From positions 744,322 through 808,321 of the forward strand of contig NZ_QGLF01000002.1 in the NCBI RefSeq assembly GCF_003173055.1: a DNA stretch of 64,000 bases, in the 5' to 3' direction. The DNA is from Zavarzinia compransoris. Lineage in GTDB: Bacteria > Pseudomonadota > Alphaproteobacteria > Zavarziniales > Zavarziniaceae. The position numbers were made by a program, and so were the translations under genes. Position 1 is the first letter of the stretch, and each line of letters opens with the position of its first letter. Positions 28,897 through 37,035 of the stretch are shown here, in pieces. The notes under the pieces are model-generated. The model saw nothing but the letters and a program-made list of their open reading frames with translations. It had not been told where the DNA came from and searched no databases.

Positions 28897-30081
28897 ATGG
28901 ACCTGCGTTTCAGCGACAAGGACGAAGCCTTCCGCGCCGAGGTGCGGGCATTCCTGGCCACCCGCCTGACCGACGACCTGCGCGCCGCCGGCCGGGCCGC
29001 GACCAGCGCCTTTTCGGAAAAGGACTGGAATATCGGCTGGCTGAAGGTCCTGCACGCCCGGGGCTGGGCGGCGCCGCATTGGCCGGTCGAATACGGCGGC
29101 ACCGGCTGGTCGGTCACCCAGCGCTATATCTTCGATACCGAATGCGCGCTGGCCCAGACCCCGCACCTCAGCCCCATGGGGCTCAAGATGGTGTCTTCGG
29201 TGATCATGGCCTATGGCCGCCAGGACCAGAAGGATTTCTACCTGCCGCGCATCCTGTCGGGCGACGACTACTGGTGCCAGGGCTATTCCGAGCCGGGCTC
29301 GGGCTCCGACCTCGCCTCGCTGAAATGCCGGGCGGTCAGCGACGGCGACGATTACGTCATCGACGGCACCAAGATCTGGACCACCCAGGCGCAATTCGCC
29401 AACCGCATGTTCGCCCTGGTGCGCACCGACAATACCCGCAAGCCGCAGGAAGGGATCACCTTCCTCCTGCTCGACATGGATACGCCGGGGATCACCATCC
29501 AGCCGATCATCACCATCGCCGGTGACCACGAGGTAAACCAGGTCTTCTTCGACGGCGTGCGCGTGCCGAAGGCCAACCGCCTGGGCGAGGAGGGCGACGG
29601 CTGGACCGTGGCCAAATATCTGCTGGCGCATGAGCGCGGCAATACCTGGGGCGCCGGCATCACGGTTTCCCTGCGGCGGGTCCGGCGCATCGCGGCCGAG
29701 ACCGGCGTCCTGGACGAGCACGGTTTCCGCCACCGCCTGGTCGAGGCCGAGATCGCCCTCGAAGCCCTGACCATGACCGAGCACCGGGTGATGGCGGCCA
29801 TCAGCCGGGGTGCCCTGATGATGGCCGAATCGTCGATGCTGAAGACGCAAGGGACGGAATTGATGCAGCGGGTGAACGAACTGGGGCTCGAAGCGCTCGA
29901 CCACGCGGTCATGCCCTACGAGCACCGCTGGACGCGGCCGGGCGCCAACGACACGCCCTTCGGCCCGGGCGAGGCGCCGATCCTGATCGCGCAGTACCTG
30001 AACAACCGCGCCATGTCGATCTATGCCGGCACCAACGAGGTCCAGCGCAACATCATGGCGAAACTCGCCCTCGGCCTATAG
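28897..30081 (+). CDS. Acyl-CoA dehydrogenase
   Basis: FAD enzyme introducing a 2,3-double bond in an acyl-CoA. 394 aa. The N-terminal alpha domain MDLRFSDKDEAFRAEVRAFL, the flavin/substrate loop WCQGYSEPGSGSDLASLKC with IDGTKIWTTQAQFA, and the C-terminal AGTNEVQRNIMAKLALGL are all typical. It resembles the large FadE-like enzymes that act on branched or cyclic acyl groups (steroid or terpene side chains) more than short-chain ones, but chain preference cannot be read with confidence. The ribosome site AGGGAGAG precedes the ATG. Confidence 0.92.
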   Translation: MDLRFSDKDEAFRAEVRAFLATRLTDDLRAAGRAATSAFSEKDWNIGWLKVLHARGWAAPHWPVEYGGTGWSVTQRYIFDTECALAQTPHLSPMGLKMVSSVIMAYGRQDQKDFYLPRILSGDDYWCQGYSEPGSGSDLASLKCRAVSDGDDYVIDGTKIWTTQAQFANRMFALVRTDNTRKPQEGITFLLLDMDTPGITIQPIITIAGDHEVNQVFFDGVRVPKANRLGEEGDGWTVAKYLLAHERGNTWGAGITVSLRRVRRIAAETGVLDEHGFRHRLVEAEIALEALTMTEHRVMAAISRGALMMAESSMLKTQGTELMQRVNELGLEALDHAVMPYEHRWTRPGANDTPFGPGEAPILIAQYLNNRAMSIYAGTNEVQRNIMAKLALGL

Positions 30082-30124
30082 TGCTATTGGCACCGCCCCG
30101 TTCCCCGCGTTCCATGGATCGGCC

Positions 30125-31336
30125 ATGACAGAAGCACCAAGAGCCCTGCCGCGGGCCTATACGCCGGCAAAGACGACGGAACTCGGCATCGCCGCGCGGC
30201 TCGGCCTGCGCCGGCTGGCCAAGCGCTTTCGCGGCGGGCTCGAGCCCGCGCCCGACCTCGAGGGCTTCCGCCGCTTCTTCTCCAAGGTTCTGAAGCAATT
30301 GCCGGCGGGCACATTGGTCGATGCCCGGCTGGTGGAACTGCCGGCGACCCGCGCGCCCTGGACCGGGACCGGTATCACCCTCGACGCCGGCGACCGCGTC
30401 ACCACCTTCGCCATCGGCCGCACCGACATGGCGAAACCGCTCGACATCTGGGTGGCGCCGCCCTTCCAGATGTGGCTGCGCATCGGCGCGGGGCCGGTCT
30501 TTCGGGGCACCCGCGACAGCCATTCCACGGTGGTCACCGGGGCCGGGGGCGAATTGTCCCTGGCCAGCTATTTCCCCGGCGAATGGGCGACGCCGGACGG
30601 CCGGCTGGGCACCGATCCGGCTGAATACGCCAAGGTCTCGGGCACCATCCTGGTCGCGGTCCTGGTCTGGGCCGTCCCGATCGAGGAAGGCTTGCAGCGC
30701 CTTGCCGCGCTCGGCGATTTCGCCGGGCTGGTCGCGGGCGAACTCGACCGCCTCGGCAACGGCCGCCAGCCGCCGGCCGGCTGGAAACATCTGTGGTTCC
30801 TCGGCGACAGCGAGACCTTCTTCCGCTGCGAGGAACCGGGCAAGTCCCGGGCCATCGCCTGCCATACGCGGCGCGACGTCGCCATTCTGCAATATGATGC
30901 CGATGCGGCGCTCGAACCTGGGCTGCGGCTCGAATGGAACTGGCGGGTCGACCGGCTGCCGACCGATCTCCGCGAGGATTCGCTGCCCAGCCACGACTAT
31001 ATGTCGATCGCGGTCGAATACGACAACGGCCAGGACCTGACCTATTACTGGAGCGCGGCGCTGCCGGTCGGCACGGTCTACCGCTGCCCGCTGCCGACCT
31101 GGAAGAGCCGCGAGACCCATGTCGTGCTGCGCAGCGGCCCGGACGGCCTAGGCCGCTGGCAGGCCGAGAGCCGGGACATTCATGCCGACTACGGCGCCGC
31201 GATCGGCGGGGCGGTGCCGGCACGGGTGAAGCGCGTCTGGCTGATCGCCAACAGCCTGTTCGGCCGGGGCGAGGGGATTTCGGTCTTCGCCGACATCACC
31301 CTGGTCGCGGGCGAGCGGCGCATCCCGATCGGCTGA
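30125..31336 (+). CDS. DUF3047 family protein
   Basis: 403 aa, no signal peptide. The C-terminal 210 residues match DUF3047: ALEPGLRLEWNWRVDRLP, DYMSIAVEYDNGQDLTYYWS and SRDIHADYGAAIGG, ending with IANSLFGRGEGISVFADITL. The N-terminal 180 residues look like a beta-sandwich with TFAIGRTDMAKPLDIWVAPP. It follows the acyl-CoA dehydrogenase by 43 bases. The convergent kinase gene ends 6 bases after its stop. Function unknown. Confidence 0.75.
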   Translation: MTEAPRALPRAYTPAKTTELGIAARLGLRRLAKRFRGGLEPAPDLEGFRRFFSKVLKQLPAGTLVDARLVELPATRAPWTGTGITLDAGDRVTTFAIGRTDMAKPLDIWVAPPFQMWLRIGAGPVFRGTRDSHSTVVTGAGGELSLASYFPGEWATPDGRLGTDPAEYAKVSGTILVAVLVWAVPIEEGLQRLAALGDFAGLVAGELDRLGNGRQPPAGWKHLWFLGDSETFFRCEEPGKSRAIACHTRRDVAILQYDADAALEPGLRLEWNWRVDRLPTDLREDSLPSHDYMSIAVEYDNGQDLTYYWSAALPVGTVYRCPLPTWKSRETHVVLRSGPDGLGRWQAESRDIHADYGAAIGGAVPARVKRVWLIANSLFGRGEGISVFADITLVAGERRIPIG

Positions 31337-31342
31337 CCGCGG

Positions 31343-33532
31343 TCAGGCCGCCGGCCGCGCACCGACGGCGCGGCCGAGGGCGGTCATCAGGTCCGCGGCC
31401 GAGGTCGGCTTGCGGCAGAATTCGACCCCGGCCCCCGAGCGCGCGAGGTCGGCGACATCGGGGCCGTCGCGATCGATATTGGCCGACCACAGGACGACGG
31501 GGATGGCCAGCCCCGCCTGGCGTAGGGCCCGGATCAATTCGGTGCCGCGCATGGCCGGCATCAATTCGTCGGTCAGGAGGAGATCGAAGGCGCCGGGCGC
31601 GGCCACGAGGCGGGCCAGGGCTTCGGCCCCGTCATTCGCCATTTCGATGGCGTGGCCGGCGCGGGCCAGGGCTTCCGCCGTCGCCTCGCGCAGCATGGGG
31701 TCGTCCTCGGCGATCAGGATGCGCCAGGGGGCACTCGCCGGGGCCGCCGCTACCCCGGTCCGGCCGGCCTCGGGATCGGCAAGGGGCAGGATCAGGTCGC
31801 AGCGCGTCCCCTGGCCCTGGCGGCTGGACAGCACGACTTCGCCCCCGGCGCCGCCGACGATGCGGTGCACCGCGGCAAGGCCGAGGCCGGTGCCCTTGCC
31901 CACCGGCTTGGTCGTGAAGAAGGGTTCGAACACCCGGGCCAGCTGGGCTTCGGGAATGCCGGTGCCGTCGTCCTCCACCCGCAGCCGGATGAAGCGGCCC
32001 TGGCCCGACCGGCTGCCTCGCCGGACCGAGGGCCAGTCGCCGCAGTCGAGGTCGTCGGCGATGGTCAGGCGGATCAGGCCCGGCGGCTTGCGGATGGCGT
32101 CCCCGGCATTGACGCCGAGGTTCATCAGCACCTGCATCAGGTGGTCCGACGACAGCGCCACCGTCCGCGGTGCGCGCTCGCCCTCGACCAGGATGCGGAT
32201 GTCATGGGGCAGGGCGCCGGTCAGCAGGCCCGCCCATTCCTCCACCGTCGCCTGAAGCTCGCAGGATTGGTTGGTCTCGGCCGCGGGGCGGCTGAAACTG
32301 AGGACCCGGTCGACGAGCACGCGGCCGCGCTTCGCCGCCGCCAGGATCTGGCCGCTGAAGCGCCGGGCGGGCGAGCCCGCCGCCGCATCCTCGTGCAGCA
32401 GTTCGGCATAGCCGTTGATCGAGGCGAGCATATTGTTGACGTCATGGGCGAAGCCGCTGGCCAGCCGGCCCACCGCCTCCATCTTCTGGGCGACCAGGAA
32501 TTGTTCTTCCAGCAGGCGGCGGCTCCGGGCGTCGGCCAGCGTCTGGGTGATGTCGCGGGTGATGCACAGGATGCCGCCGTCGATCATGCGCGACAGGCTG
32601 ATTTCCTGTTCGACCGGCCGGCCCAGGCGATTGACCCCGCTCGCATTGCCGCGCCAATGGCCGTCCCGCATGACGATCGGCATGACCTCGCCGGCGATGC
32701 GGTCGCGTTCGGCGGCGTCGTAGAGCGTGCTCCAATGCTTGCCCACCGCCTCGGCCTCGCCGGCGAAGCCGAACAGGCGCCAATGGGATTCGTTCATCGA
32801 AGTGAAATAGCCCGCGGCATCGGTCAGGGCGATGCCGTCGTTGGAGATGGCGACGGCAAGGTCCAGGCGCTGGTTCTGCAACTGCGCCGTCTCGGCCTCG
32901 GCCAGCAGCCGGCGTGCGCGCGAGGTCTGGGTCAGGGCGACCAGGATCAGGCCGCTGCCGAGCGCCAGCAGCGCTCCCAGCATCACCGCGATCTGGGTCG
33001 CGGAGCGATGCAGCGTATCGCGGTTGTAGACGAATTCGTCCTGATTCAGGCTGCGGCGCACGATTTCGCGGACCGGGGAGTCGAAGGCGGCCAGCGTCTC
33101 GTCGACCAGGCGGGGCGCGTCCTCCGCCCGGGCGAGCCCGTCCCGGCCGGCGCCCAGCCGGCGGTCGAGATCGACGAGGGCCGCGCGCAGCGCCTGGAGC
33201 GTGGCGTCGACGCCGGGCATGTTGCGCACGCCCTGGGTCTCCACCCCCTTGCCCAGGACTTCGACCCGGCTCCAGAAAATCTCGTAGCGCATCTGGAAAT
33301 CGTCGCGGGCTTCCGCCGTGTCGCTCAACTGCTGGCGCAGGCCGGCAAGGCGCAGGCGGTCGAATTCCTGTTCCAGCTGGACGGCGGCCCAGCTGCCGGT
33401 GCGATAGGTGTGCTCGATCAGGCCGCGGGCCTCGCCCACCTCGCGGACGAGGTAGACCGAGGCCCCGGTATAGGTCGCCGCCAGCACCACGATGGCGGCC
33501 AGGACGAGACGGTTGCGCCGGGCCCGGCTCAT
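31343..33532 (-). CDS. Hybrid sensor histidine kinase with PAS and receiver domains
   Basis: 729 aa. Two membrane helices (about 9-28 and 178-200) bracket an extracytoplasmic helical sensor. A PAS domain follows (SNDGIALTDAAGYFTSMNES), then a phospho-acceptor region with a divergent H box, ASGFAHDVNNMLASINGYAELL. The ATPase domain has LGVNAGDAI, VEDDGTGIPEAQL and GKGTGLGLAAVHRIVG. The C-terminal receiver domain runs from about residue 605 with AEDDPML and acceptor Asp in LLTDELMP. It is cotranscribed with the molybdopterin-fold protein and the REC-EAL protein upstream. Confidence 0.9.
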   Translation of the reverse strand: MSRARRNRLVLAAIVVLAATYTGASVYLVREVGEARGLIEHTYRTGSWAAVQLEQEFDRLRLAGLRQQLSDTAEARDDFQMRYEIFWSRVEVLGKGVETQGVRNMPGVDATLQALRAALVDLDRRLGAGRDGLARAEDAPRLVDETLAAFDSPVREIVRRSLNQDEFVYNRDTLHRSATQIAVMLGALLALGSGLILVALTQTSRARRLLAEAETAQLQNQRLDLAVAISNDGIALTDAAGYFTSMNESHWRLFGFAGEAEAVGKHWSTLYDAAERDRIAGEVMPIVMRDGHWRGNASGVNRLGRPVEQEISLSRMIDGGILCITRDITQTLADARSRRLLEEQFLVAQKMEAVGRLASGFAHDVNNMLASINGYAELLHEDAAAGSPARRFSGQILAAAKRGRVLVDRVLSFSRPAAETNQSCELQATVEEWAGLLTGALPHDIRILVEGERAPRTVALSSDHLMQVLMNLGVNAGDAIRKPPGLIRLTIADDLDCGDWPSVRRGSRSGQGRFIRLRVEDDGTGIPEAQLARVFEPFFTTKPVGKGTGLGLAAVHRIVGGAGGEVVLSSRQGQGTRCDLILPLADPEAGRTGVAAAPASAPWRILIAEDDPMLREATAEALARAGHAIEMANDGAEALARLVAAPGAFDLLLTDELMPAMRGTELIRALRQAGLAIPVVLWSANIDRDGPDVADLARSGAGVEFCRKPTSAADLMTALGRAVGARPAA

Positions 33533-33545
33533 GCGCGGCCGGGCA

Positions 33546-34055
33546 TCATGAAACGGCGATGCGGCGCAACTGCCAGATCATGCGGGCATGGATCTCGTTG
33601 CGGGCAAGCGCGGGATATTCGGCCAGGGGGTAGTGCAGCCACAAGGGTCCCTTGTCGCGCACCGGCATGGCCTCGCCGTCGCAGGTCATGGCCAGCAGCA
33701 GGTCGTAAGCCCTGACGTCCGCCATCGGCACTTCGACCGCATAATCGTTGAGGGCGGTCATGGTCAGGGTCTCGCCCGCCGCCACCCCGCCTGCGGCGAG
33801 GACCGCGCGCAGCCGGGGGCCGCCATAGGTATTCACCGTCTCGGTCCAGGGGGTGATCTGCGCGATCGTGCCCTGCGGCAGCGCCCTGAGTGCGGCGAGG
33901 TCGAAGTCGCTGGTCCGCCCGGCCCTGTCGGTCAGGCTGAGCAGGGTTCCGCCCGCCGCCCGCGCCGGCGCGAACAGCGACAGGGGCACGAGGCCGGCGG
34001 CCCCGCCCGCGGCGAGCCCGAGGCCCAGCATCAAACGGCGCCGCGATCCGTCCAT
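33546..34055 (-). CDS. Small Tat-exported molybdopterin-fold protein
   Basis: 169 aa. A twin-arginine-like signal (GSRRRLMLGLGLAAGG) ends near APARAAG, then a single oxidoreductase molybdopterin-binding domain follows, with FDLAALRALPQ, WTETVNTYGGPRLRAVL, YAVEVPMADVRAYDLLLAM, DGEAMPVRDKGPLWLHYPL. The domain is much shorter than sulfite oxidase or YedY, and the Mo-coordinating cysteine is not at the usual place, so it may bind a ligand rather than catalyse. It sits between a REC-EAL protein gene (overlap 25 bases) and a hybrid kinase gene, suggesting a periplasmic sensor partner. Confidence 0.8.
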   Translation of the reverse strand: MDGSRRRLMLGLGLAAGGAAGLVPLSLFAPARAAGGTLLSLTDRAGRTSDFDLAALRALPQGTIAQITPWTETVNTYGGPRLRAVLAAGGVAAGETLTMTALNDYAVEVPMADVRAYDLLLAMTCDGEAMPVRDKGPLWLHYPLAEYPALARNEIHARMIWQLRRIAVS

Positions 34056-35245
34056 GGCAGATCCACTTTTCCCTTGAGCAGGTGGCGGGCGAAACCGGCG
34101 ACATCGACCGGCCCGCCGAACAGAAAGCCCTGGCCGCGATCGCAGCCGAGATCGCGCAGGGCGGCCGCGGTCGCCTGGTCCTCCACCCCCTCGGCGACCG
34201 AAACCAGGTCGAGGTTGCGGGCGAGGTCGACGATCGCCCGGACGATGATGCGGGCGTCGCGGTCGGTGGTCATGCGCCGCACGAAGGACTGGTCGATCTT
34301 CAATTCCGAAAAGGGCATGGCGTGCAGCACGGCGAGAGAGGAAAAGCCGGTGCCGAAATCGTCGATCGCGAGGTCGAAGCCGCGGATGCGCATCCAGGTC
34401 AGGGCGCGGAGCGCGGTGGCATGGTCGCCCATCGCCGTCTGTTCCGTGATCTCGAAGCGGATCAGGCTGCGGTCGATGCCGGCGGCATCGAGCAGGGCGG
34501 CGGCATGGGGGCCGAAGCCGGGGTCGACGGCGATGCCGGCCTCGAGATTGATCGAGACCTTGCAGGGGGCGGCGCCCAGGTCCTGCCAGTGGCGGATCGC
34601 CTCGGCGGTGCCGGCCAGCATGTGGTCGGTCAGGGGGCGCCACAGGTTCTCGGCCTCGACCACCGGCATGAAATTCCGCGGCGCCGCCACGCTGCCGTCC
34701 AGCTTCACCCAGCGGGCCAGCGCCTCGGCCCCGACCACGGTCCCGGTCGCAAGGTCGATCTGCGGCTGGAAATAGGGCCTGATCTCGCCCCGTTCGAGCG
34801 CGGCCAGCAGATCGTCCGCCGCGGCCGGGCGGACGGCGCCGACCGCCGCCGCGATCGCAGCCGACAGGTCGGCCAGGGGAAAGGGCTTGCGGAACACGGC
34901 GGGCAGCAGCAGGCCCTGGGCCTCGGCATGGCGCCGGGCCGCGGTCAGGACCCGGTCGTCGGAGCCGCTGATCAGGAACACCGGCCCGCCATAGGCGGCG
35001 GTCGCGAGGAATTCGGCGGCCTGCAAGCCGTCCTGCTGGCCGAGGTTGAGGTCCATGACCACCGCCGAAGGGCAACCCTGGCCGCAGATCGATTCGAGTT
35101 CGGGCACCGAGCGCGCGGTCTCGACCGCGAAGCCGTCCCGCTCCAGGCGCAGGCGCAGAACCTCCGAAAGATCCGTGTCATCGTCGAGGATGAGCACGGA
35201 GGTGGGGGGCTTGCCGGCGCTGGGGGAGGTCGTAATCGAGGACAT
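34031..35245 (-). CDS. Response regulator with EAL c-di-GMP phosphodiesterase domain
   Basis: 404 aa. An N-terminal receiver domain (VLILDDDTDLSEVLRLRL, acceptor Asp in AVVMDLNLG) is followed by an EAL domain with GAEALARWVK, KVSINLEAG, RFEITEQTAM, LAIDDFGTGFSSLA and KIDQSFV, and the loop VAEGVED. The catalytic EAL and DDFG residues are present, so c-di-GMP hydrolysis is likely. The start at 35245 was preferred to an in-frame ATG at 35308, because AGGAT precedes it and the longer form adds a basic tail. It leads an operon with the molybdopterin-fold protein and the hybrid kinase. Confidence 0.9.
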   Translation of the reverse strand: MSSITTSPSAGKPPTSVLILDDDTDLSEVLRLRLERDGFAVETARSVPELESICGQGCPSAVVMDLNLGQQDGLQAAEFLATAAYGGPVFLISGSDDRVLTAARRHAEAQGLLLPAVFRKPFPLADLSAAIAAAVGAVRPAAADDLLAALERGEIRPYFQPQIDLATGTVVGAEALARWVKLDGSVAAPRNFMPVVEAENLWRPLTDHMLAGTAEAIRHWQDLGAAPCKVSINLEAGIAVDPGFGPHAAALLDAAGIDRSLIRFEITEQTAMGDHATALRALTWMRIRGFDLAIDDFGTGFSSLAVLHAMPFSELKIDQSFVRRMTTDRDARIIVRAIVDLARNLDLVSVAEGVEDQATAAALRDLGCDRGQGFLFGGPVDVAGFARHLLKGKVDLPWTDRGAV

Positions 35246-35335
35246 GATCCTATGCTGCCTTGATTTGCTTAACCCGGCCTTTCTCGGCCGGAGACCTTTT
35301 GGCGGCATTTCGCCGCAATTTGACCGAGTCTATAC

Positions 35336-35368
35336 ACAAAAACGGCCCTGGTCGCGCCAGGGCCGTTT
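35336..35368 (-). terminator. Rho-independent terminator of the ompA-like gene
   Basis: A 12-bp stem (AAACGGCCCTGG, 35340-35351, with CCAGGGCCGTTT, 35357-35368) closes loop TCGCG. Additional A residues on the left give a U-rich tail on the minus strand, 31 bases past the ompA-like stop. It separates that gene from the signalling operon. Confidence 0.9.
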
Positions 35369-35399
35369 AATTCTTAGGTCGAAAGCCGGGGGAGGGCGA

Positions 35400-36035
35400 T
35401 CAGCCGGTATAGGGCCGGATCAGCACTTCGACGCGGCGGTTGCGCTGGCGCCCGAAGTCGGTGTTGTTGTCGGCGATCGGCTGGGTTTCGCCCATGCCAT
35501 AGGCGTTCACGCGCTGGGGCACGACGCCGCGCGACATCAGATAGCTGGCGACCGAAGACGCCCGGCGCTCCGACAGCTGCTGGTTCATCTGGTCCGAGCC
35601 GACATTGTCGGTATGGCCGATGATGTCGATCAGGGACTGCGGATATTGGTTCAGGGTGGCGGCGACCTGGTCCAGCGGGCTGTAGAACTGCGGCTGGATC
35701 TCGGACGAACCGGTGCGGAAGGTGACGCCGCCCGGCATGATCAGGCGGATGCTGTCGCCCACGCGCTCGACCTCGACGCCGGTGCCGGCCATCTTCTCGC
35801 GCAGCTGGCGCTCCTGCTCGTCCATGTAATAGCCGACGGCGCCGCCGGTCAGCGCGCCGATGCCGGCGCCGATCAGGGCGCCTTGGCCGCGGTTGCCCGC
35901 GACCGCGGCACCGATGCCCGCGCCGACCAGCGCGCCGATGCCGGCGCCGGCGCCCGTGTTGGAAATCCGGCCGTCCTGGGCGCAGCCGGCCAGCAGGCCG
36001 CCGGCCAGGGCGATGATCAAGGCGTGCTTCAACAT
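35400..36035 (-). CDS. OmpA-family lipoprotein with glycine-zipper (YiaD-like)
   Basis: 211 aa outer-membrane lipoprotein. Signal with lipobox LLAGC. The next 60 residues are a glycine zipper (GAGAGIGALVGAGIGAAVAG) that may insert in a membrane. The C-terminal half is an OmpA peptidoglycan-binding domain: IDIIGHTDNVGSDQMNQQLS, RASSVASYLM, NAYGMGETQPIADN and GRQRNRRVEVLI, with the Asp and Arg ligands for diaminopimelate. The ATG at 36035 follows GGGAGC. A CRP-like palindrome lies about 95 bases upstream. Confidence 0.93.
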   Translation of the reverse strand: MLKHALIIALAGGLLAGCAQDGRISNTGAGAGIGALVGAGIGAAVAGNRGQGALIGAGIGALTGGAVGYYMDEQERQLREKMAGTGVEVERVGDSIRLIMPGGVTFRTGSSEIQPQFYSPLDQVAATLNQYPQSLIDIIGHTDNVGSDQMNQQLSERRASSVASYLMSRGVVPQRVNAYGMGETQPIADNNTDFGRQRNRRVEVLIRPYTG

Positions 36036-36122
36036 GGGATGCTCCCTCATGGCGCGGCACCGTTGCCGGTACCGGTTTCGCTCCATACTAGGTCCGGGCG
36101 CGGCCGCTTGCCAGACCGGTGC

Positions 36123-36138
36123 TGTGACCCTGGTCACA
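36123..36138. promoter_or_regulatory. CRP-like palindrome upstream of the ompA-like gene
   Basis: TGTGA-CCCTGG-TCACA, an exact match to the TGTGA-N6-TCACA consensus. It is centred 95 bases before the ATG of the OmpA-like lipoprotein and lies upstream of its probable promoter. A sister site occurs at 43403-43418. Confidence 0.6.
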
Positions 36139-36187
36139 GCGCCTCGGATTCGGGCTTAGGAACGCCGTCCGGGCGCCGGCGGTTCCC

Positions 36188-36502
36188 CTATTTGTTCTGC
36201 AGGATCGGGCCGAGCTTCATGGCGACGCCCATATTGCCCTGCACCTTCAGGCGCCCGGTCATGAAGGCGGTGGTGCCGTTCAGCTTGCCGTCGGTCATGG
36301 CGCGGAAATCGTTCAGCGTGACCGAGATGGTGCAATCGGCCGGCCGGTCCTCGTTGGTCACCGTGTTCGGCTTGACGGTGCCGTCGATATAGACGAAGCC
36401 CTCGCCTCGGAAATCGACTTTCAGCGTCGCATCGAGGCTCGAATCGGCCCCGAGGCGGCGGGCCACTTCCGCGATGACATCGTCCAGATAGGCCGAACTC
36501 AT
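36188..36502 (-). CDS. SCP2 sterol-carrier domain protein
   Basis: 104 aa, one SCP2 domain, a hydrophobic-pocket fold that binds lipids such as sterols or acyl chains. Visible are DATLKVDFRGEGFVYIDG, DCTISVTLNDFRAMTDGKLNG and the C-terminal helix MTGRLKVQGNMGVAMKLGPI. It lies alone on this strand, divergent from a DUF35-thiolase pair that may belong to the same lipid pathway. Confidence 0.88.
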   Translation of the reverse strand: MSSAYLDDVIAEVARRLGADSSLDATLKVDFRGEGFVYIDGTVKPNTVTNEDRPADCTISVTLNDFRAMTDGKLNGTTAFMTGRLKVQGNMGVAMKLGPILQNK

Positions 36503-36636
36503 GCTGTTTCACTCCTTGGCGGGCGGCGCCAGGATAATGGGCCCGGCGCTGATGGCAAGTCCGCGGCTTGCCGCCATCGCCGCCACTGGCTAGGGTGCCG
36601 GAAAATACAATGAAAAGCGGTTGAGGAGAGTGGGGG

Positions 36637-37035
36637 ATGGAGATCCGTGTAACGGCGGCCGGGCCGGGCACCGAACGCCTGTGGCGCGATGCCCTGGGCG
36701 AGGGGCGGCTGACCCTGCCCTTCTGCGAGGCGTGCGGCCGCGCCCATTTCTTTCCCCGGGTGCTCTGCCCGCATTGCGGCGCCAATGCCATCGTGCTGCG
36801 CCCCGCCAGCGGCCGGGGCACGGTCCATTCGACCACCACCGTCCGCCGCCGGGCCGAGGAGGGTGGCGACTATAACGTCGCCCTGATCGATTTCGCCGAG
36901 GGGCCGCGCATGATGGCGCGGGTCGATGGCGTGGCGCCGGCCGCCGTCGCCATCGGCATGGCGGTCGAGGCCGCGATCGTGACCGAGGACGAGGCTCCCC
37001 TCGTGGTGTTCCGGCCGGTGGCGGAGGGGGCGTGA
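36637..37035 (+). CDS. DUF35 OB-fold/zinc-ribbon protein
   Basis: 132 aa. A rubredoxin-like zinc ribbon with C-x2-C pairs, FCEACGRAHFFPRVLCPHCGA (cysteines at about residues 31, 34, 45, 48), is followed by an OB fold (GRGTVHSTTTVRRR, NVALIDFAEGPRMMARV). DUF35 proteins bind CoA thioesters and partner with thiolase-like enzymes, for example the ChsH2 DUF35 domain with the Ltp2 aldolase in steroid side-chain degradation. The stop codon overlaps the start of the thiolase-like gene by one base, so the two act together. Confidence 0.9.
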   Translation: MEIRVTAAGPGTERLWRDALGEGRLTLPFCEACGRAHFFPRVLCPHCGANAIVLRPASGRGTVHSTTTVRRRAEEGGDYNVALIDFAEGPRMMARVDGVAPAAVAIGMAVEAAIVTEDEAPLVVFRPVAEGA

